Assembly (NCBI RefSeq): GCF_001886195.1
Contig: NZ_JXLB01000009.1
Location: forward strand, 54,831 to 118,830
DNA from: Enterococcus ratti
GTDB lineage: Bacteria; Bacillota; Bacilli; Lactobacillales; Enterococcaceae
Direction of reading: 5' to 3'
DNA: 64,000 nucleotides
Shown: one piece after another, positions 28,848 to 41,190 of the stretch
How the letters are laid out: every line of letters starts with the position of its first letter
Numbering within the stretch: position 1 is the first letter of the stretch
The notes under the pieces: generated by a model
The model's database searches: none
The model's input: only the letters and a program-made list of their open reading frames with translations
What the model was told of the DNA's origin: nothing
Made by a program: the position numbers and the translations under genes

Positions 28848-30191
28848 TTGAAAACTGTTAATGTTATAGGTGCAGGGTTGGCTGGAAGCGAAGCTGCATG
28901 GCAAATCGCTCAATCCGGTGTTCCTGTTCATTTATATGAAATGCGCCCAGTAAAATCAACAGAGGCGCATCATACAAGCCATTTTGCCGAGTTAGTTTGT
29001 TCAAATTCTTTAAGAGGGAATAGTTTAGCCAACGCCGTCGGGTTGTTAAAAGAAGAAATGCGCCGTTTGCATTCGGTAGTAATCACTTCGGCAGATGAAA
29101 CAGCTGTTCCGGCTGGCGGTGCTTTAGCGGTCGATCGTGATTCTTTTTCTAAGACGATTACTCGGAAAGTAAAAGAACATCCACTAGTGACAGTTGTACA
29201 TGAAGAAATAACAGATATCCCGCAAGGAATCACTGTTATTGCAACAGGACCTTTAACTTCTCAGCAATTAGCCGAAAATATCAAAGAATTTAATGGTTCG
29301 GATGGTTTTTACTTTTACGATGCAGCAGCCCCCATTGTCGATAAAGCAACGATTAATATGGAAAAAGTTTACTTAAAATCACGCTACGATAAAGGAGAGG
29401 CCGCTTATTTAAATTGTCCAATGACAGAAGAAGAATTTAAAACATTTTATGAAGCACTGATTACTGCAGAGGTCGCAGAGCTTAAATCTTTTGAAAAAGA
29501 AAAATATTTTGAAGGATGTATGCCAATCGAAGTGATGGCTCGGCGTGGTTTTAAAACCATGTTGTTTGGGCCGATGAAACCAGTGGGCTTAGAAGATCCA
29601 AAAACGGGCAAGCGACCTTACGCGGTAATTCAGCTTCGACAAGATAATGCGGCCGCTTCGCTATATAATATCGTTGGTTTCCAAACCCATTTAAAATGGG
29701 GGGAACAAAAACGTGTTTTTCGCATGATTCCAGGTTTGAAAAATGCTGAGTTTGTTCGCTATGGCGTCATGCACCGCAATAGCTTTATGAATTCACCAGA
29801 ATTGTTAAAACCTACGTATCAGTCAATCAAACGTGCCGACTTGTTTTTTGCAGGACAAATGACAGGTGTCGAAGGATACGTTGAAAGCGCAGCAAGTGGT
29901 CTATTAGCAGGAATTAATGCCGCTCGCCTAGCGAAAGAAATGGAACCCATTGAATTTCCAAGAGAAACAGCGATTGGTAGTATGGCGTATTATATTACAC
30001 ACGCAAAAGGCAAATATTTTCAACCAATGAATGCGAATTATGGTCTATTTCCTGAATTACCTGAACAACTTCGTGATAAAAAAATGCGCTATGAAGCCAT
30101 TGCACAAAGAGCACTGGCAGCAAATGAACAAGTCAAAAAAGAATTAGCAAGCGAAGAATTAAACAATGAAAAAGAAGTTTTTCATCAATAA
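28848..30191 (+). CDS. trmFO: tRNA (uracil-54,C5) methyltransferase TrmFO
   Basis: Folate/FAD-dependent enzyme making m5U54 in the tRNA T-loop. The N-terminal FAD site [16 protein letters not shown] is intact. The conserved Cys motif [18 protein letters not shown] and the C-terminal [22 protein letters not shown] are the family signatures. 447 residues. The start is TTG 28848, chosen for GGGAGAAGAGG upstream and because it matches the conserved N-terminus. It lies 19 bases after topA; the topA-trmFO-xerC order is conserved in Firmicutes. Confidence 0.95.
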   Translation: MKTVNVIGAGLAGSEAAWQIAQSGVPVHLYEMRPVKSTEAHHTSHFAELVCSNSLRGNSLANAVGLLKEEMRRLHSVVITSADETAVPAGGALAVDRDSFSKTITRKVKEHPLVTVVHEEITDIPQGITVIATGPLTSQQLAENIKEFNGSDGFYFYDAAAPIVDKATINMEKVYLKSRYDKGEAAYLNCPMTEEEFKTFYEALITAEVAELKSFEKEKYFEGCMPIEVMARRGFKTMLFGPMKPVGLEDPKTGKRPYAVIQLRQDNAAASLYNIVGFQTHLKWGEQKRVFRMIPGLKNAEFVRYGVMHRNSFMNSPELLKPTYQSIKRADLFFAGQMTGVEGYVESAASGLLAGINAARLAKEMEPIEFPRETAIGSMAYYITHAKGKYFQPMNANYGLFPELPEQLRDKKMRYEAIAQRALAANEQVKKELASEELNNEKEVFHQ

Positions 30192-30282
30192 AGCAACGAG
30201 TGTTCTATTGATAAGATAAAGCGACTGTATGGACAGAAAACGCGCTTATTTAGGTGCAATAAGATGATCAAAATAACTAAAA

Positions 30283-30327
30283 TGTAGCAACTTATCAATA
30301 ATTGATTGATAGTTGTTGCATTTTTTT
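30283..30327 (+). terminator. Terminator after trmFO
   Basis: Stem 30283-30299 with 30305-30320 (one bulge), followed by TTTTTTT. Confidence 0.75.
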
Positions 30328-30430
30328 ATTATTCGTGGTAATAATCGTCTAAAATAAATGATGGTGGATACCGACGAAAGATTTTATGAAAGTAATTGTT
30401 CTAATTGTGAACAAACTTAGAAATATTGGT

Positions 30431-30445
30431 TAAATTCTGACAATT
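30431..30445 (+). promoter_or_regulatory. Possible CodY box upstream of the xerC-codY operon
   Basis: TAAATTCTGACAATT matches the CodY consensus AATTTTCWGAAAATT at 11 of 15 positions. The operon ends in codY, so autoregulation is plausible. Inference. Confidence 0.35.
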
Positions 30446-30507
30446 TATTTGTTTTTTTTATATGGCTGTGCTAAATTTATCACTGGGACAAAAAGGAAGG
30501 TGCTAAA

Positions 30508-31407
30508 ATGTCAGAATTAACATGGGAAGAAAAATTTTTACGGTATTTAATTGTGGAACGTGGTTATTCTGAAAAAACTCGAAAAGCCTATGAAGAAGAC
30601 ATCACTAATTTCAAAAAATTTTTGGTAAATTCTGGGGAGGATGATTTTTTTAAAATCACTCATTTAGATGTTCGTGTGTATTTAAGTGAACTCACACAGA
30701 AGAGATATAGCAGAAACTCAATCAGCCGTAAGATTGCCAGCCTGCGTTCATTTTATCAATACCTTTTAAAAGAAGAAGTGGTAAAAGAAAACCCGTTTTC
30801 CTATGTTCATCTTAAAAAGAAAAATTTAAAGCTGCCGCGTTTTTTTTATGAAAATGAAATGCAAGCTTTATTTGACAGCGTGTCAAGTGAAAAGCCGTTG
30901 AACTTAAGAGATCGCGCTTTATTAGAAGTCCTTTATGGTTCAGGTATTCGTTTGAGTGAGTGCAGTAATTTGAAACAATCAGAAATTGATTTTGATTCAG
31001 AAGTGATACTGATTCATGGAAAAGGAAACAAAGAACGTTATGTACCAATGGGATCATTTGCTCAAGACGCATTGTACGAATATTTTGAAAAAGGGAGAAA
31101 GGTGCTTATGGATAAGTACCATAAAAATCATGAGTTTGTTTTTATCAATCATCATGGCGAACCAATCACGCCAATGGGGATCGAATATGTATTGAATCAA
31201 TTGATGAAAAAAAGTAGCTTAGATCAATCAATTCATCCGCACATGCTTCGTCACACTTTTGCTACGCATTTATTAAATAATGGAGCGGATATGCGGACTG
31301 TTCAAGAGTTGTTAGGGCATGCAAATTTGTCTACTACACAAATTTATGCTCATGTGACAAAAGAAAGCTTACAAAAAAATTATCGTTCTTTTCATCCAAG
31401 AGCATGA
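30508..31407 (+). CDS. xerC: tyrosine recombinase XerC (CodV)
   Basis: Site-specific recombinase that with XerD/XerS-type partners resolves chromosome dimers at dif. The N-terminal SAM-like core-binding domain and C-terminal catalytic domain are present: Arg in YGSGIRLSE, the HPHMLRHTFATHLL box, GHANLSTTQIY with catalytic Tyr ~280. 299 residues. It is the first gene of the xerC-hslV-hslU-codY operon, the arrangement known as codVWXY in Bacillus. Confidence 0.94.
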   Translation: MSELTWEEKFLRYLIVERGYSEKTRKAYEEDITNFKKFLVNSGEDDFFKITHLDVRVYLSELTQKRYSRNSISRKIASLRSFYQYLLKEEVVKENPFSYVHLKKKNLKLPRFFYENEMQALFDSVSSEKPLNLRDRALLEVLYGSGIRLSECSNLKQSEIDFDSEVILIHGKGNKERYVPMGSFAQDALYEYFEKGRKVLMDKYHKNHEFVFINHHGEPITPMGIEYVLNQLMKKSSLDQSIHPHMLRHTFATHLLNNGADMRTVQELLGHANLSTTQIYAHVTKESLQKNYRSFHPRA

Positions 31408-31445
31408 TAAGAAAATGAACAAATGTTAACAAGGAGGAAATAATT

Positions 31446-31994
31446 ATGATAGAATCACCATTTCATTCAACTACCATCTGTGCAGTTGAAAAAGACGGAA
31501 AATTTGCAATGGCAGGAGACGGACAAGTAACAATGGGAGAATCTGTTGTAATGAAAGGTAGTGCTAGAAAAGTTCGTCGCATCTATAATGATGAAGTAAT
31601 CGTGGGCTTTGCTGGAAGTGTAGCCGATGCTTTTACGTTAGAAGAAAAATTTGAAGGCAAATTAAATGAATACAACGGTAATTTACAAAGAGCAGCAGTC
31701 GAATTAGCACAAGAATGGCGAACACAACAATCTATGCAAAAATTAGAAGCGATGTTAATTGTGATGAACAAAAAAGAAATGTTATTAGTTTCAGGAACAG
31801 GAGAAGTAATTGCACCAGATGATGGGATTTTAGCAATTGGTTCAGGTGGTAATTTTGCTTTAGCTGCTGCTCGAGCAATGAAAAATTATACGCAAAACGA
31901 GATGAGTGCCAAAGAGATTGCAGAAAATGCCTTAAATATTGCCGCAGATATTTGCATCTTTACAAATCATAATATTATTGTAGAAGAATTATAG
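31446..31994 (+). CDS. hslV: ATP-dependent protease peptidase subunit HslV (ClpQ)
   Basis: Proteasome-like N-terminal nucleophile peptidase working with HslU. The active-site stretch is [20 protein letters not shown]; processing before Thr ~9 would expose the nucleophile. [13 protein letters not shown] near the C-terminus is typical. 182 residues. AAGGAGGAAATAATT precedes the ATG. It lies 2 bases before the first in-frame codon of the hslU frame. Confidence 0.95.
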   Translation: MIESPFHSTTICAVEKDGKFAMAGDGQVTMGESVVMKGSARKVRRIYNDEVIVGFAGSVADAFTLEEKFEGKLNEYNGNLQRAAVELAQEWRTQQSMQKLEAMLIVMNKKEMLLVSGTGEVIAPDDGILAIGSGGNFALAAARAMKNYTQNEMSAKEIAENALNIAADICIFTNHNIIVEEL

Positions 31995-32005
31995 AGGTGA
32001 AAAGA

Positions 32006-33406
32006 ATGGTTGAATTAAAACAAACACCAAGACAAATTGTAAGTGAACTAGATCAATACATTGTTGGTCAGCAAGCAGCAAAACGATCAGTAGCTGTTGC
32101 ATTGCGTAATCGCTATCGCCGATTGCAATTAGATGAAAAAATGCAACAAGATATTACACCTAAAAACATGTTGATGATCGGACCAACAGGCGTGGGTAAA
32201 ACAGAAATTGCCCGCCGATTGGCGAAAATTGTTCATGCGCCATTCGTTAAAGTAGAAGCAACTAAATTTACTGAAGTCGGTTACGTAGGTCGAGATGTGG
32301 AATCAATGGTACGTGACTTAGTTGAAAATGCGATTCAAATTGTTGAAAAAGAGCAATATAGTCGAGTTTATGCAAACGCCAAGAAAAATGCAGAAAAACG
32401 GCTAGTCAAAGTTTTAGTACCAGGAATTAAAAAAGAACAAAAGCAAACAGGAAATCAATTCGAGCAAATGATGAATTTGTTCAATGCTGCACAAAAAAAT
32501 ACAAATGAACCTCAAGAAGAAGTAACAGAAGAAATTCGTGTGAATCGTAAAACGATCCTTGAACAATTGCAAAAAGGTCTGCTTGATCATCGACAAGTCA
32601 CAATTGAAGTGGAAGAACAAAAGAAACCTGTATCGATGATGAATAATGGCTTAGAACAAATGGGCATTGATTTAAATGAAACATTAGGTGCATTAACACC
32701 AAAGAAAAAAATTGAGCGTACGGTAACTGTGAAGGAAGCATTAGAGCTATTGATTAAAGAAGAATCTGCCAAACTTGTAAAAGATGCAGATATTCATAGT
32801 GAAGCCATAAAATTAGCGGAATCAAGTGGAATCATTTTTATTGATGAAATGGATAAAATTACTTCTAAATCGCAACAATCCGGTGAAGTATCAAGAGAAG
32901 GCGTTCAAAGAGATATTTTGCCTATTGTGGAAGGTTCACAAGTAAATACCAGATATGGCGTTATTCAAACGGATCATATCTTGTTTATTGCTTCAGGAGC
33001 TTTTCATTTGTCTAAACCGAGTGATTTAATTCCAGAATTGCAAGGTCGTTTTCCGATTCGGGTTGAATTAGACGATCTTACTGCAGAAGATTTTATTAAA
33101 ATATTAACAGAACCAAATAACGCATTGATTAAACAATACGTAGCTTTAATTGGAACAGAAAATGTTTCCGTGACGTTCACCAAAGAAGCAATTGAGAAAA
33201 TTGCTCAAATTGCCTATGATGTAAATCGTGATACGGATAATATAGGTGCGAGACGATTGCATACAATACTTGAAAAACTATTGGAAGATTTATTATTTGA
33301 AGCATCTGACATGCAAATGGGTGAGATCACCATTACACAAGCGTATGTTGAGGAAAAATTAGGATCTATCGTGGAAAATGAGGATTTAAGTCGTTTTATT
33401 TTATAA
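32006..33406 (+). CDS. hslU: ATP-dependent protease ATPase subunit HslU (ClpY)
   Basis: AAA+ unfoldase that feeds substrates to HslV. Walker [17 protein letters not shown] (~60-75), an inserted I-domain (~110-230), Walker [11 protein letters not shown], sensor-type [12 protein letters not shown], and a C-terminal end (EDLSRFIL) that docks into HslV. 466 residues from ATG 32006, favoured by GAGGTGAAAAGA upstream; an in-frame GTG at 31997 is a weaker option. Confidence 0.95.
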   Translation: MVELKQTPRQIVSELDQYIVGQQAAKRSVAVALRNRYRRLQLDEKMQQDITPKNMLMIGPTGVGKTEIARRLAKIVHAPFVKVEATKFTEVGYVGRDVESMVRDLVENAIQIVEKEQYSRVYANAKKNAEKRLVKVLVPGIKKEQKQTGNQFEQMMNLFNAAQKNTNEPQEEVTEEIRVNRKTILEQLQKGLLDHRQVTIEVEEQKKPVSMMNNGLEQMGIDLNETLGALTPKKKIERTVTVKEALELLIKEESAKLVKDADIHSEAIKLAESSGIIFIDEMDKITSKSQQSGEVSREGVQRDILPIVEGSQVNTRYGVIQTDHILFIASGAFHLSKPSDLIPELQGRFPIRVELDDLTAEDFIKILTEPNNALIKQYVALIGTENVSVTFTKEAIEKIAQIAYDVNRDTDNIGARRLHTILEKLLEDLLFEASDMQMGEITITQAYVEEKLGSIVENEDLSRFIL

Positions 33407-33421
33407 AATCGGAGGAAGAAA

Positions 33422-34213
33422 ATGACGGATTTATTGACAAAAACCCGCAATATAAATAAATTATTGCAGCAAAAAAATACGTTTGATATGCGTGCAGATT
33501 TACCTTACGATAAAATGGCTGTTACTCTAGGTGCAGTTTTAGATAGTAATGTTTATATCATCAGTAATGAAGGTGTATTACTAGGCTATGATGAACGACA
33601 TGATGTCAATAACGAACGAATAAAAATGATGTTTGTTGAAAAACAATTTCCTGATGTTTATACAGATACAGTGGATCAATTAAATAAAACAGAAGCAAAT
33701 ATTCCTATTAGCAGCGAAATGACTGCTTTTCCTTTTGAAGCAAGAGAAAAGTATCCTTTTGGGTTAACCACAGTTGTACCTATTTTTGGTGCGGGAGAAC
33801 GTTTAGGAACGATTATTTTATCAAGAATCGAACAGGTGTTTACAGATGACGATTTAGTATTAGCTGAATATGGAGCAACCGTTGTTGGCATGCAGATTCT
33901 TTATCAAAAATCTCGTAGTATTGAAGCGGATGTAAGAAGTGCTACTGCTGTACAAATGGCTATCAGTACGTTATCGTACAGCGAATTAAAGGCGGTTCAA
34001 GCGATCTTTCAAGCGCTAGAAGGAGATGAGGGACGATTAACAGCCTCAAATATCGCTGATAAAATAGGAATTACCCGCTCTGTGATCGTCAATGCGCTGC
34101 GCAAATTAGAATCGGCTGGAATTATTGAATCACGTTCTCTTGGAATGAAAGGAACTTATTTAAAAGTCCTGAATGCTAAATTTAAAGAAGAGCTGACAAA
34201 ACACAGTTATTAA
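33422..34213 (+). CDS. codY: global transcriptional regulator CodY
   Basis: GTP- and branched-chain-amino-acid-sensing repressor of nutrient and virulence genes. The N-terminal GAF domain binds amino acids (MADLPYDKMAV-like region at residues ~20-35; LTTVVPIFGAGERLGTIIL). The C-terminal winged helix ASNIADKIGITRSVIVNALR (~204-223) is the conserved DNA-reading helix. 263 residues. GGAGGAAGAAA precedes the ATG. It closes the operon, with a terminator 110 bases downstream. Confidence 0.96.
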   Translation: MTDLLTKTRNINKLLQQKNTFDMRADLPYDKMAVTLGAVLDSNVYIISNEGVLLGYDERHDVNNERIKMMFVEKQFPDVYTDTVDQLNKTEANIPISSEMTAFPFEAREKYPFGLTTVVPIFGAGERLGTIILSRIEQVFTDDDLVLAEYGATVVGMQILYQKSRSIEADVRSATAVQMAISTLSYSELKAVQAIFQALEGDEGRLTASNIADKIGITRSVIVNALRKLESAGIIESRSLGMKGTYLKVLNAKFKEELTKHSY

Positions 34214-34324
34214 TTAAGTGATTGTTTAGGAAAAATTTTTTTGCTTGTCGAGGTAGTTGAAAAAATACTCATTTTTCTTGTAAGCCAGTTTTTCTACGTG
34301 AAAAAAATTTAGATGATTTTTAGG

Positions 34325-34351
34325 ACCTGAGTCATTTTTTCTCAGGTTTTA
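34325..34351 (+). terminator. Terminator after codY
   Basis: ACCTGAG (34325-34331) pairs with CTCAGGT (34341-34347), followed by TTT. Confidence 0.65.
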
Positions 34352-34375
34352 AGATTCAACGATGGAGGAATTATC

Positions 34376-35251
34376 ATGACCGTAATCATTCAAAATGACC
34401 AATTGATTGCTGAAATTGCTGAACATGGTGCCGAATTAATCAGTTTAAAGTCAAAGGAAACGGCATTTGAATATATTTGGCAAGCAGATCCAACTTATTG
34501 GGGAAGACATGCGCCAGTACTTTTTCCTTTTGTTGGTCGCTTAAAGAATGATCAGTACACCTATCAAGGCAAAACTTATGATATGCGACAGCATGGTTTT
34601 GCAAGAGACATGGATTTTGAAGTGATCGAATAGAAAAAGGAACTAGCTGGCTTTGTACTTAAAAGTACGTCAGAAACCAAAAGAAACTATCCTTTTGATT
34701 TTGAATTAGTCGTTTCTTATGAACTAGGCGGCGACGGAATTACTGTCCGTTATCAAGTAATCAATACTGGAGAAGAAGAAATGTTCTTTTCCATCGGCGG
34801 ACATCCAGCATTTAATGTTCCTCTGGAAGAAGGATTAAAGTTTGATGATTTCTATTTGGCATTTTCTCCAAGAAAATCAAGACTGCGTTTGCCTTTAAAA
34901 GGTCCTTATATTGATATGGAACAAAAAACGCTTGGCCAAACTAATACAAATCTAGCGTTGATGCGTCAACTGTTTAAGCAAGATGCATTAGTTTTTGAAA
35001 CTAAAGGATTAAATGCTTTTGCGATTCGCAGTGAAAAATCAAATCGTAGTGTGACTTTGAGCTATAAAAACATGCCTTATGTAGGTATTTGGTCACCGTA
35101 TCCAAAGGAAGCACCTTTTGTGTGTATTGAACCTTGGTGTGGTATAGCAGATACAATAGACAGTACAGGAAATTTAATGGAAAAAGTCGGAATCATCCAG
35201 TTAGGCGCCCATGAAATCTTTAAGACCAAATATTCAATTACTGTAAAATAA
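34376..35251 (+). pseudogene. aldose 1-epimerase-like gene (GalM family) with one amber stop
   Basis: Reading frame of 291 codons for a mutarotase-like protein of the YeaD/GalM type: N-terminal GAELISLKSK and YIWQADPTYWGRHAPVLFPFVG, later SIGGHPAFNVP and CIEPWCGIADT. The frame is interrupted by TAG at 34631-34633 after 85 codons, then continues open in the same frame (KKELAGFVLKSTSETK) to TAA 35249. Nothing else is wrong with it, so this is a single recent nonsense mutation (CAG or similar to TAG) or a sequencing error. Without suppression the product lacks its catalytic region. The start ATG has GGAGGAATT upstream. Confidence 0.85.
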
Positions 35252-35353
35252 AAAAGAAAATGCGTTGTAATAAAATTCATACGACCGGCACTATTTCACG
35301 GTCAAAAGCAGTAAAAGGCATACCGTTTTGCTAGAACTCAAAAGAAACAAAAA

Positions 35354-35389
35354 ACAGTTGACTGCTTTTTTACAGTCAGCTGTTTTTAT
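35354..35389. terminator. Bidirectional terminator between galM-like gene and plsY
   Basis: 12-bp stem AACAGTTGACTG (35354-35365) with CAGTCAGCTGTT (35374-35385), T run on the plus side and A run before it. It serves the convergent genes on both sides. Confidence 0.8.
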
Positions 35390-35390
35390 C

Positions 35391-36035
35391 TCAACGCTGT
35401 TTTTTTCCCTTGCTGCTATTTAAACCAAAAGGTATTCGGCTTTCCGTATGGTTTTTGATTCGTTTAATATTGTCTTTGTGTCGATAAAAGATAAACGATG
35501 AAACCAAAAAGGCAATGAGCGTCAACAACCAATTTTGATCAGGCAAAATACTAGGAGCAATATAAGGAAGAATGATCGTAGATAATGTAATCAATGCAGC
35601 ACTGACCATACTTGCTAGACTGACCATACTTGTACAAAATAAAGCAACAACAAAAATAATACAGGAATAAATAAAAAATAGTGGATTGAATCCCAATAGC
35701 ATACCTGCACTTGTTGCGACAGCTTTTCCTCCTTTAAAGCCCGCAAAAATAGGAAAAGTGTGACCTAAAATTGCACATACACCAAACCAAAGAGGATTAC
35801 TGGCTGGCACATGGAAAATGAGCGGTAGACAAGTTGCTAAGGTTCCTTTTAAGATATCCATAAATAAGACGATTGTGCCGGCTATTTTTCCCAATACTCT
35901 AAAGGTATTAGTCGTGCCAGTGTTGCCACTACCATGTTGACGGATATCTTTTTTGAAAAATAATTTACCGATCCAAACGCCTGACGGAATCGAGCCTAAA
36001 AGGTAGGCTGTTATAAATAATAAAATCAATTTCAT
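35391..36035 (-). CDS. plsY: glycerol-3-phosphate acyltransferase PlsY
   Basis: Integral membrane enzyme that transfers an acyl group from acyl-phosphate to glycerol-3-phosphate, the first step of phospholipid synthesis. Five or more hydrophobic segments; conserved loops LGSIPSGVWIGKLF, GSGNTGTTNTFRVLG, GHTFPIFAGFKGGKAVATS. 214 residues. I chose ATG at 36035 (minus) because AGAGGT lies 8 bases upstream and the product begins at the usual first helix; the longer frame has no signal. It is alone on this strand, divergent from parE, as in many Firmicutes. Confidence 0.94.
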   Translation of the reverse strand: MKLILLFITAYLLGSIPSGVWIGKLFFKKDIRQHGSGNTGTTNTFRVLGKIAGTIVLFMDILKGTLATCLPLIFHVPASNPLWFGVCAILGHTFPIFAGFKGGKAVATSAGMLLGFNPLFFIYSCIIFVVALFCTSMVSLASMVSAALITLSTIILPYIAPSILPDQNWLLTLIAFLVSSFIFYRHKDNIKRIKNHTESRIPFGLNSSKGKKQR

Positions 36036-38454
<2,419 letters not shown>

Positions 38455-38465
38455 GAGGTCACCTG

Positions 38466-40916
38466 ATGGAAGATCGTCAAGAAGTACAAGAGCTAACCCT
38501 AGAAGAAGTAATGGGTGACCGCTTCGGACGTTACTCAAAATATATTATTCAAGAAAGAGCTTTGCCAGACATCCGTGATGGCTTAAAACCCGTACAAAGA
38601 CGAATTCTTTTTGCCATGAATAAAGACGGCAATACTTTTGATAAAGGGTTTCGTAAATCAGCAAAATCTGTAGGAAATATCATGGGAAATTATCATCCGC
38701 ACGGTGATAGCAGTATCTATGAAGCCATGGTTCGAATGAGCCAAGACTGGAAATTAAGAGAAGTTCTGATAGAAATGCACGGCAACAATGGAAGTATGGA
38801 TGGTGATCCTCCAGCTGCCATGCGTTACACCGAAGCACGCTTATCAAAATTAAGTGGCGAAATGCTGGCAGATATTGAAAAAAATACAGTGGATCTCGTT
38901 TGGAATTTTGATGATACAGAAAAAGAACCGACTGTTTTACCTGCAAGATATCCTAATCTTTTGGTAAATGGTTCAACAGGAATTTCAGCTGGCTACGCAA
39001 CTGAAATTCCTACACATAACTTAGCCGAAGTGATTGACGGCACGATTTATTTCATTGATCATCCACAAGCAAGTTTAGAGAAACTAATGGCGTATATTCC
39101 GGGACCAGATTTTCCGACTGGCGGAATCTTGCAAGGAAAAAATGAGATTAAAAAAGCTTATGAAACCGGACGCGGAAAAGTAATCTTACGATCAAAAACA
39201 AAAATTGAAGCCATTAAAGGAAATAAACAGCAAATTGTAATTTCTGAAATTCCTTATGAAGTGAATAAAGCGACGCTAGTCAAAAAAATGGATGAAATTC
39301 GGTTGAACAAAAAAATAGATGGCATTGCCGAAGTTCGAGACGAAAGTGATCGTACGGGATTGCAAATTGTCATTGAGCTAAAAAAAGATGTAAATGCTCA
39401 AGGAATCTTAAACTATCTATTTAAAAATACGGAACTTCAGATTAATTACAATTTTAATATGGTCGCCATTGATCATATGACGCCGCATCAAGTTGGACTA
39501 AAAGAAATTTTAAGCAGTTATATTAATCATCGAAAGCAAGTGATTACAAAACGAAGTCAGTTTGACTTAGAAAAAGCTCAAAAGCGTCAGCACATCGTTG
39601 AAGGATTAATGAAGGCTTTGTCGATTTTAGATGAAGTCATCGCTACGATTCGAGAAAGCAAAGATAAAAAGAATGCTAAGCAAAACTTGGTAGAGGTTTT
39701 TCAATTTACAGAAGAACAAGCCGAAGCAATCGTTTCATTACAGTTGTATCGTTTGACAAATACCGACATTACGGAATTACGTCAAGAATCCGAACAGCTT
39801 ATTGCTCAAATTACTGAATTGAATAAAATTCTATCAAACGAAAAAGAGCTGTTTACAGTGATGAAAAAAGAACTTCGAGAAGTTAAGAAAAAATATGCAA
39901 ATGCTCGGTTAACAACGATCGAAGATGAAATCGAAGAAATTAAAATTGACACGAAAGTACTAGTCGCACAAGAAGATGTGATAGTCAGTGTAACGAGAGA
40001 AGGATATGTAAAACGTACGAGCCTACGTTCTTATAGCGCATCAAAATTGGAAGAAACCGGCATGCGAGAAGGAGATTATCTTTTATATTCTGATGAATTG
40101 AATACGTTGGATCATCTGTTGCTCATTACGAATAAAGCAAACGTTATTTATCGTCCAGTTCACGAATTACCTGACTTGAAATGGAAAGAAGCAGGTGAAC
40201 ATCTTTCACAAACCATTTTGAATCTTTCTGTTGATGAATCTATTTTAGCTGTTTTTCCTTACAAGCAAATTGAAGCTGAGAAAACACTAGTTTTTATCAG
40301 TAAAAATGGCTGGATTAAACAAACACGAATGACTGAATTTGAACCGTGGCGTACGTACAAGAGTCGCCCGCTTAGCGGAATGAAATTAAAAAGTGACGAA
40401 GATGAACTAGTAGCTGTTTACCTTGAAGAAAGTCAAACGGATTTAGATGTCTTTTTAGTCACTTATCAAGGAATGGGTTTACGCTATCCACTGAAAGAAG
40501 TTCCTGTAGTAGGAGCCAAAGCAGCAGGTGTTCGTTCCATTAATCTCAAAGAAGAAGATACGGTTGTAAATGGACTATTAGTGCTTGCTCCAGGCGATAC
40601 GCCAATTGTAATTGTTACACAGCGTGGCGCCGTCAAACGAATGCTAGCACAAGAAATCAATCAAACTTCTCGTGCCAATCGTGGAGTAACAGTTTTACGA
40701 GAATTAAAGAAAAACCCGCATCGTATCATTTATATGTCGGAAGGAAATGCCAAAGAACGAACAATTATTAATCAAAAAGGTCAAGAGTTAATTATTAACC
40801 CCACCGACTATCCAATTGGTGATCGTACATCGAATGGCTCATTTGTGATAGACGAAAAAAAAGGAGGAGAAGTTATCCGTGTGATTGATTCTCCAAAAGT
40901 AATGAGTGAAGAGTAA
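38466..40916 (+). CDS. parC: DNA topoisomerase IV subunit A
   Basis: DNA-breaking subunit of topoisomerase IV. The catalytic Tyr is in AAMRYTEARLS. The quinolone-target loop HPHGDSSIYEAMVRMSQDW has Ser at ~82 and Glu at ~86 (equivalent to S80 and E84 of other cocci), so it is the sensitive-type sequence. The C-terminal beta-pinwheel covers residues ~500-810. 816 residues. AGGAGG precedes the ATG; it is cotranscribed with parE and closed by a strong terminator. Confidence 0.96.
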   Translation: MEDRQEVQELTLEEVMGDRFGRYSKYIIQERALPDIRDGLKPVQRRILFAMNKDGNTFDKGFRKSAKSVGNIMGNYHPHGDSSIYEAMVRMSQDWKLREVLIEMHGNNGSMDGDPPAAMRYTEARLSKLSGEMLADIEKNTVDLVWNFDDTEKEPTVLPARYPNLLVNGSTGISAGYATEIPTHNLAEVIDGTIYFIDHPQASLEKLMAYIPGPDFPTGGILQGKNEIKKAYETGRGKVILRSKTKIEAIKGNKQQIVISEIPYEVNKATLVKKMDEIRLNKKIDGIAEVRDESDRTGLQIVIELKKDVNAQGILNYLFKNTELQINYNFNMVAIDHMTPHQVGLKEILSSYINHRKQVITKRSQFDLEKAQKRQHIVEGLMKALSILDEVIATIRESKDKKNAKQNLVEVFQFTEEQAEAIVSLQLYRLTNTDITELRQESEQLIAQITELNKILSNEKELFTVMKKELREVKKKYANARLTTIEDEIEEIKIDTKVLVAQEDVIVSVTREGYVKRTSLRSYSASKLEETGMREGDYLLYSDELNTLDHLLLITNKANVIYRPVHELPDLKWKEAGEHLSQTILNLSVDESILAVFPYKQIEAEKTLVFISKNGWIKQTRMTEFEPWRTYKSRPLSGMKLKSDEDELVAVYLEESQTDLDVFLVTYQGMGLRYPLKEVPVVGAKAAGVRSINLKEEDTVVNGLLVLAPGDTPIVIVTQRGAVKRMLAQEINQTSRANRGVTVLRELKKNPHRIIYMSEGNAKERTIINQKGQELIINPTDYPIGDRTSNGSFVIDEKKGGEVIRVIDSPKVMSEE

Positions 40917-40937
40917 CTGTTATAATGTTTTTTTGTA

Positions 40938-40978
40938 AAAACCTTTTCTGTACTAACACAGAAAAGGTTTTATTTTTT
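40938..40978 (+). terminator. Terminator of parE-parC
   Basis: Perfect 14-bp stem AAAACCTTTTCTGT (40938-40951) / ACAGAAAAGGTTTT (40958-40971), followed by a T-rich tail. Confidence 0.9.
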
Positions 40979-41114
40979 ATTTATTAAAAAAGTCTAAATG
41001 TGCTAAAGTAAAAATACGAAAGTGTTCACAATATATAAATATTGGTAAATCAATAGTTAGATAAAACTATAAAAAAAAATCCTATTTTTTGTTAAACAAA
41101 AAACAAGAAAACCC

Positions 41115-41142
41115 TTGCAAAGTTATGATACTGTGTTATACT
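41115..41142 (+). promoter_or_regulatory. Promoter of pflB
   Basis: TTGCAA (41115-41120), 16-base spacer with TG at 41134, TATACT (41137-41142). An extended -10 about 50 bases before the start. Confidence 0.65.
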
Positions 41143-41190
41143 AATCACGTAAAAACTGTTACATAAAACAGAAAATGGGAGGATCATATA

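Larger units (their letters stand above)
30192..30507 (+). other. Intergenic region before xerC
   Basis: Contains the trmFO terminator (30283-30327) and a possible CodY-type box at 30431-30445. No gene seen. Confidence 0.6.

Noticed and set aside
41025..41031. TTCACAA, a half-site of the Rex redox operator, upstream of pflB
   Set aside because: The matching TTGTGA half at the right distance is absent.
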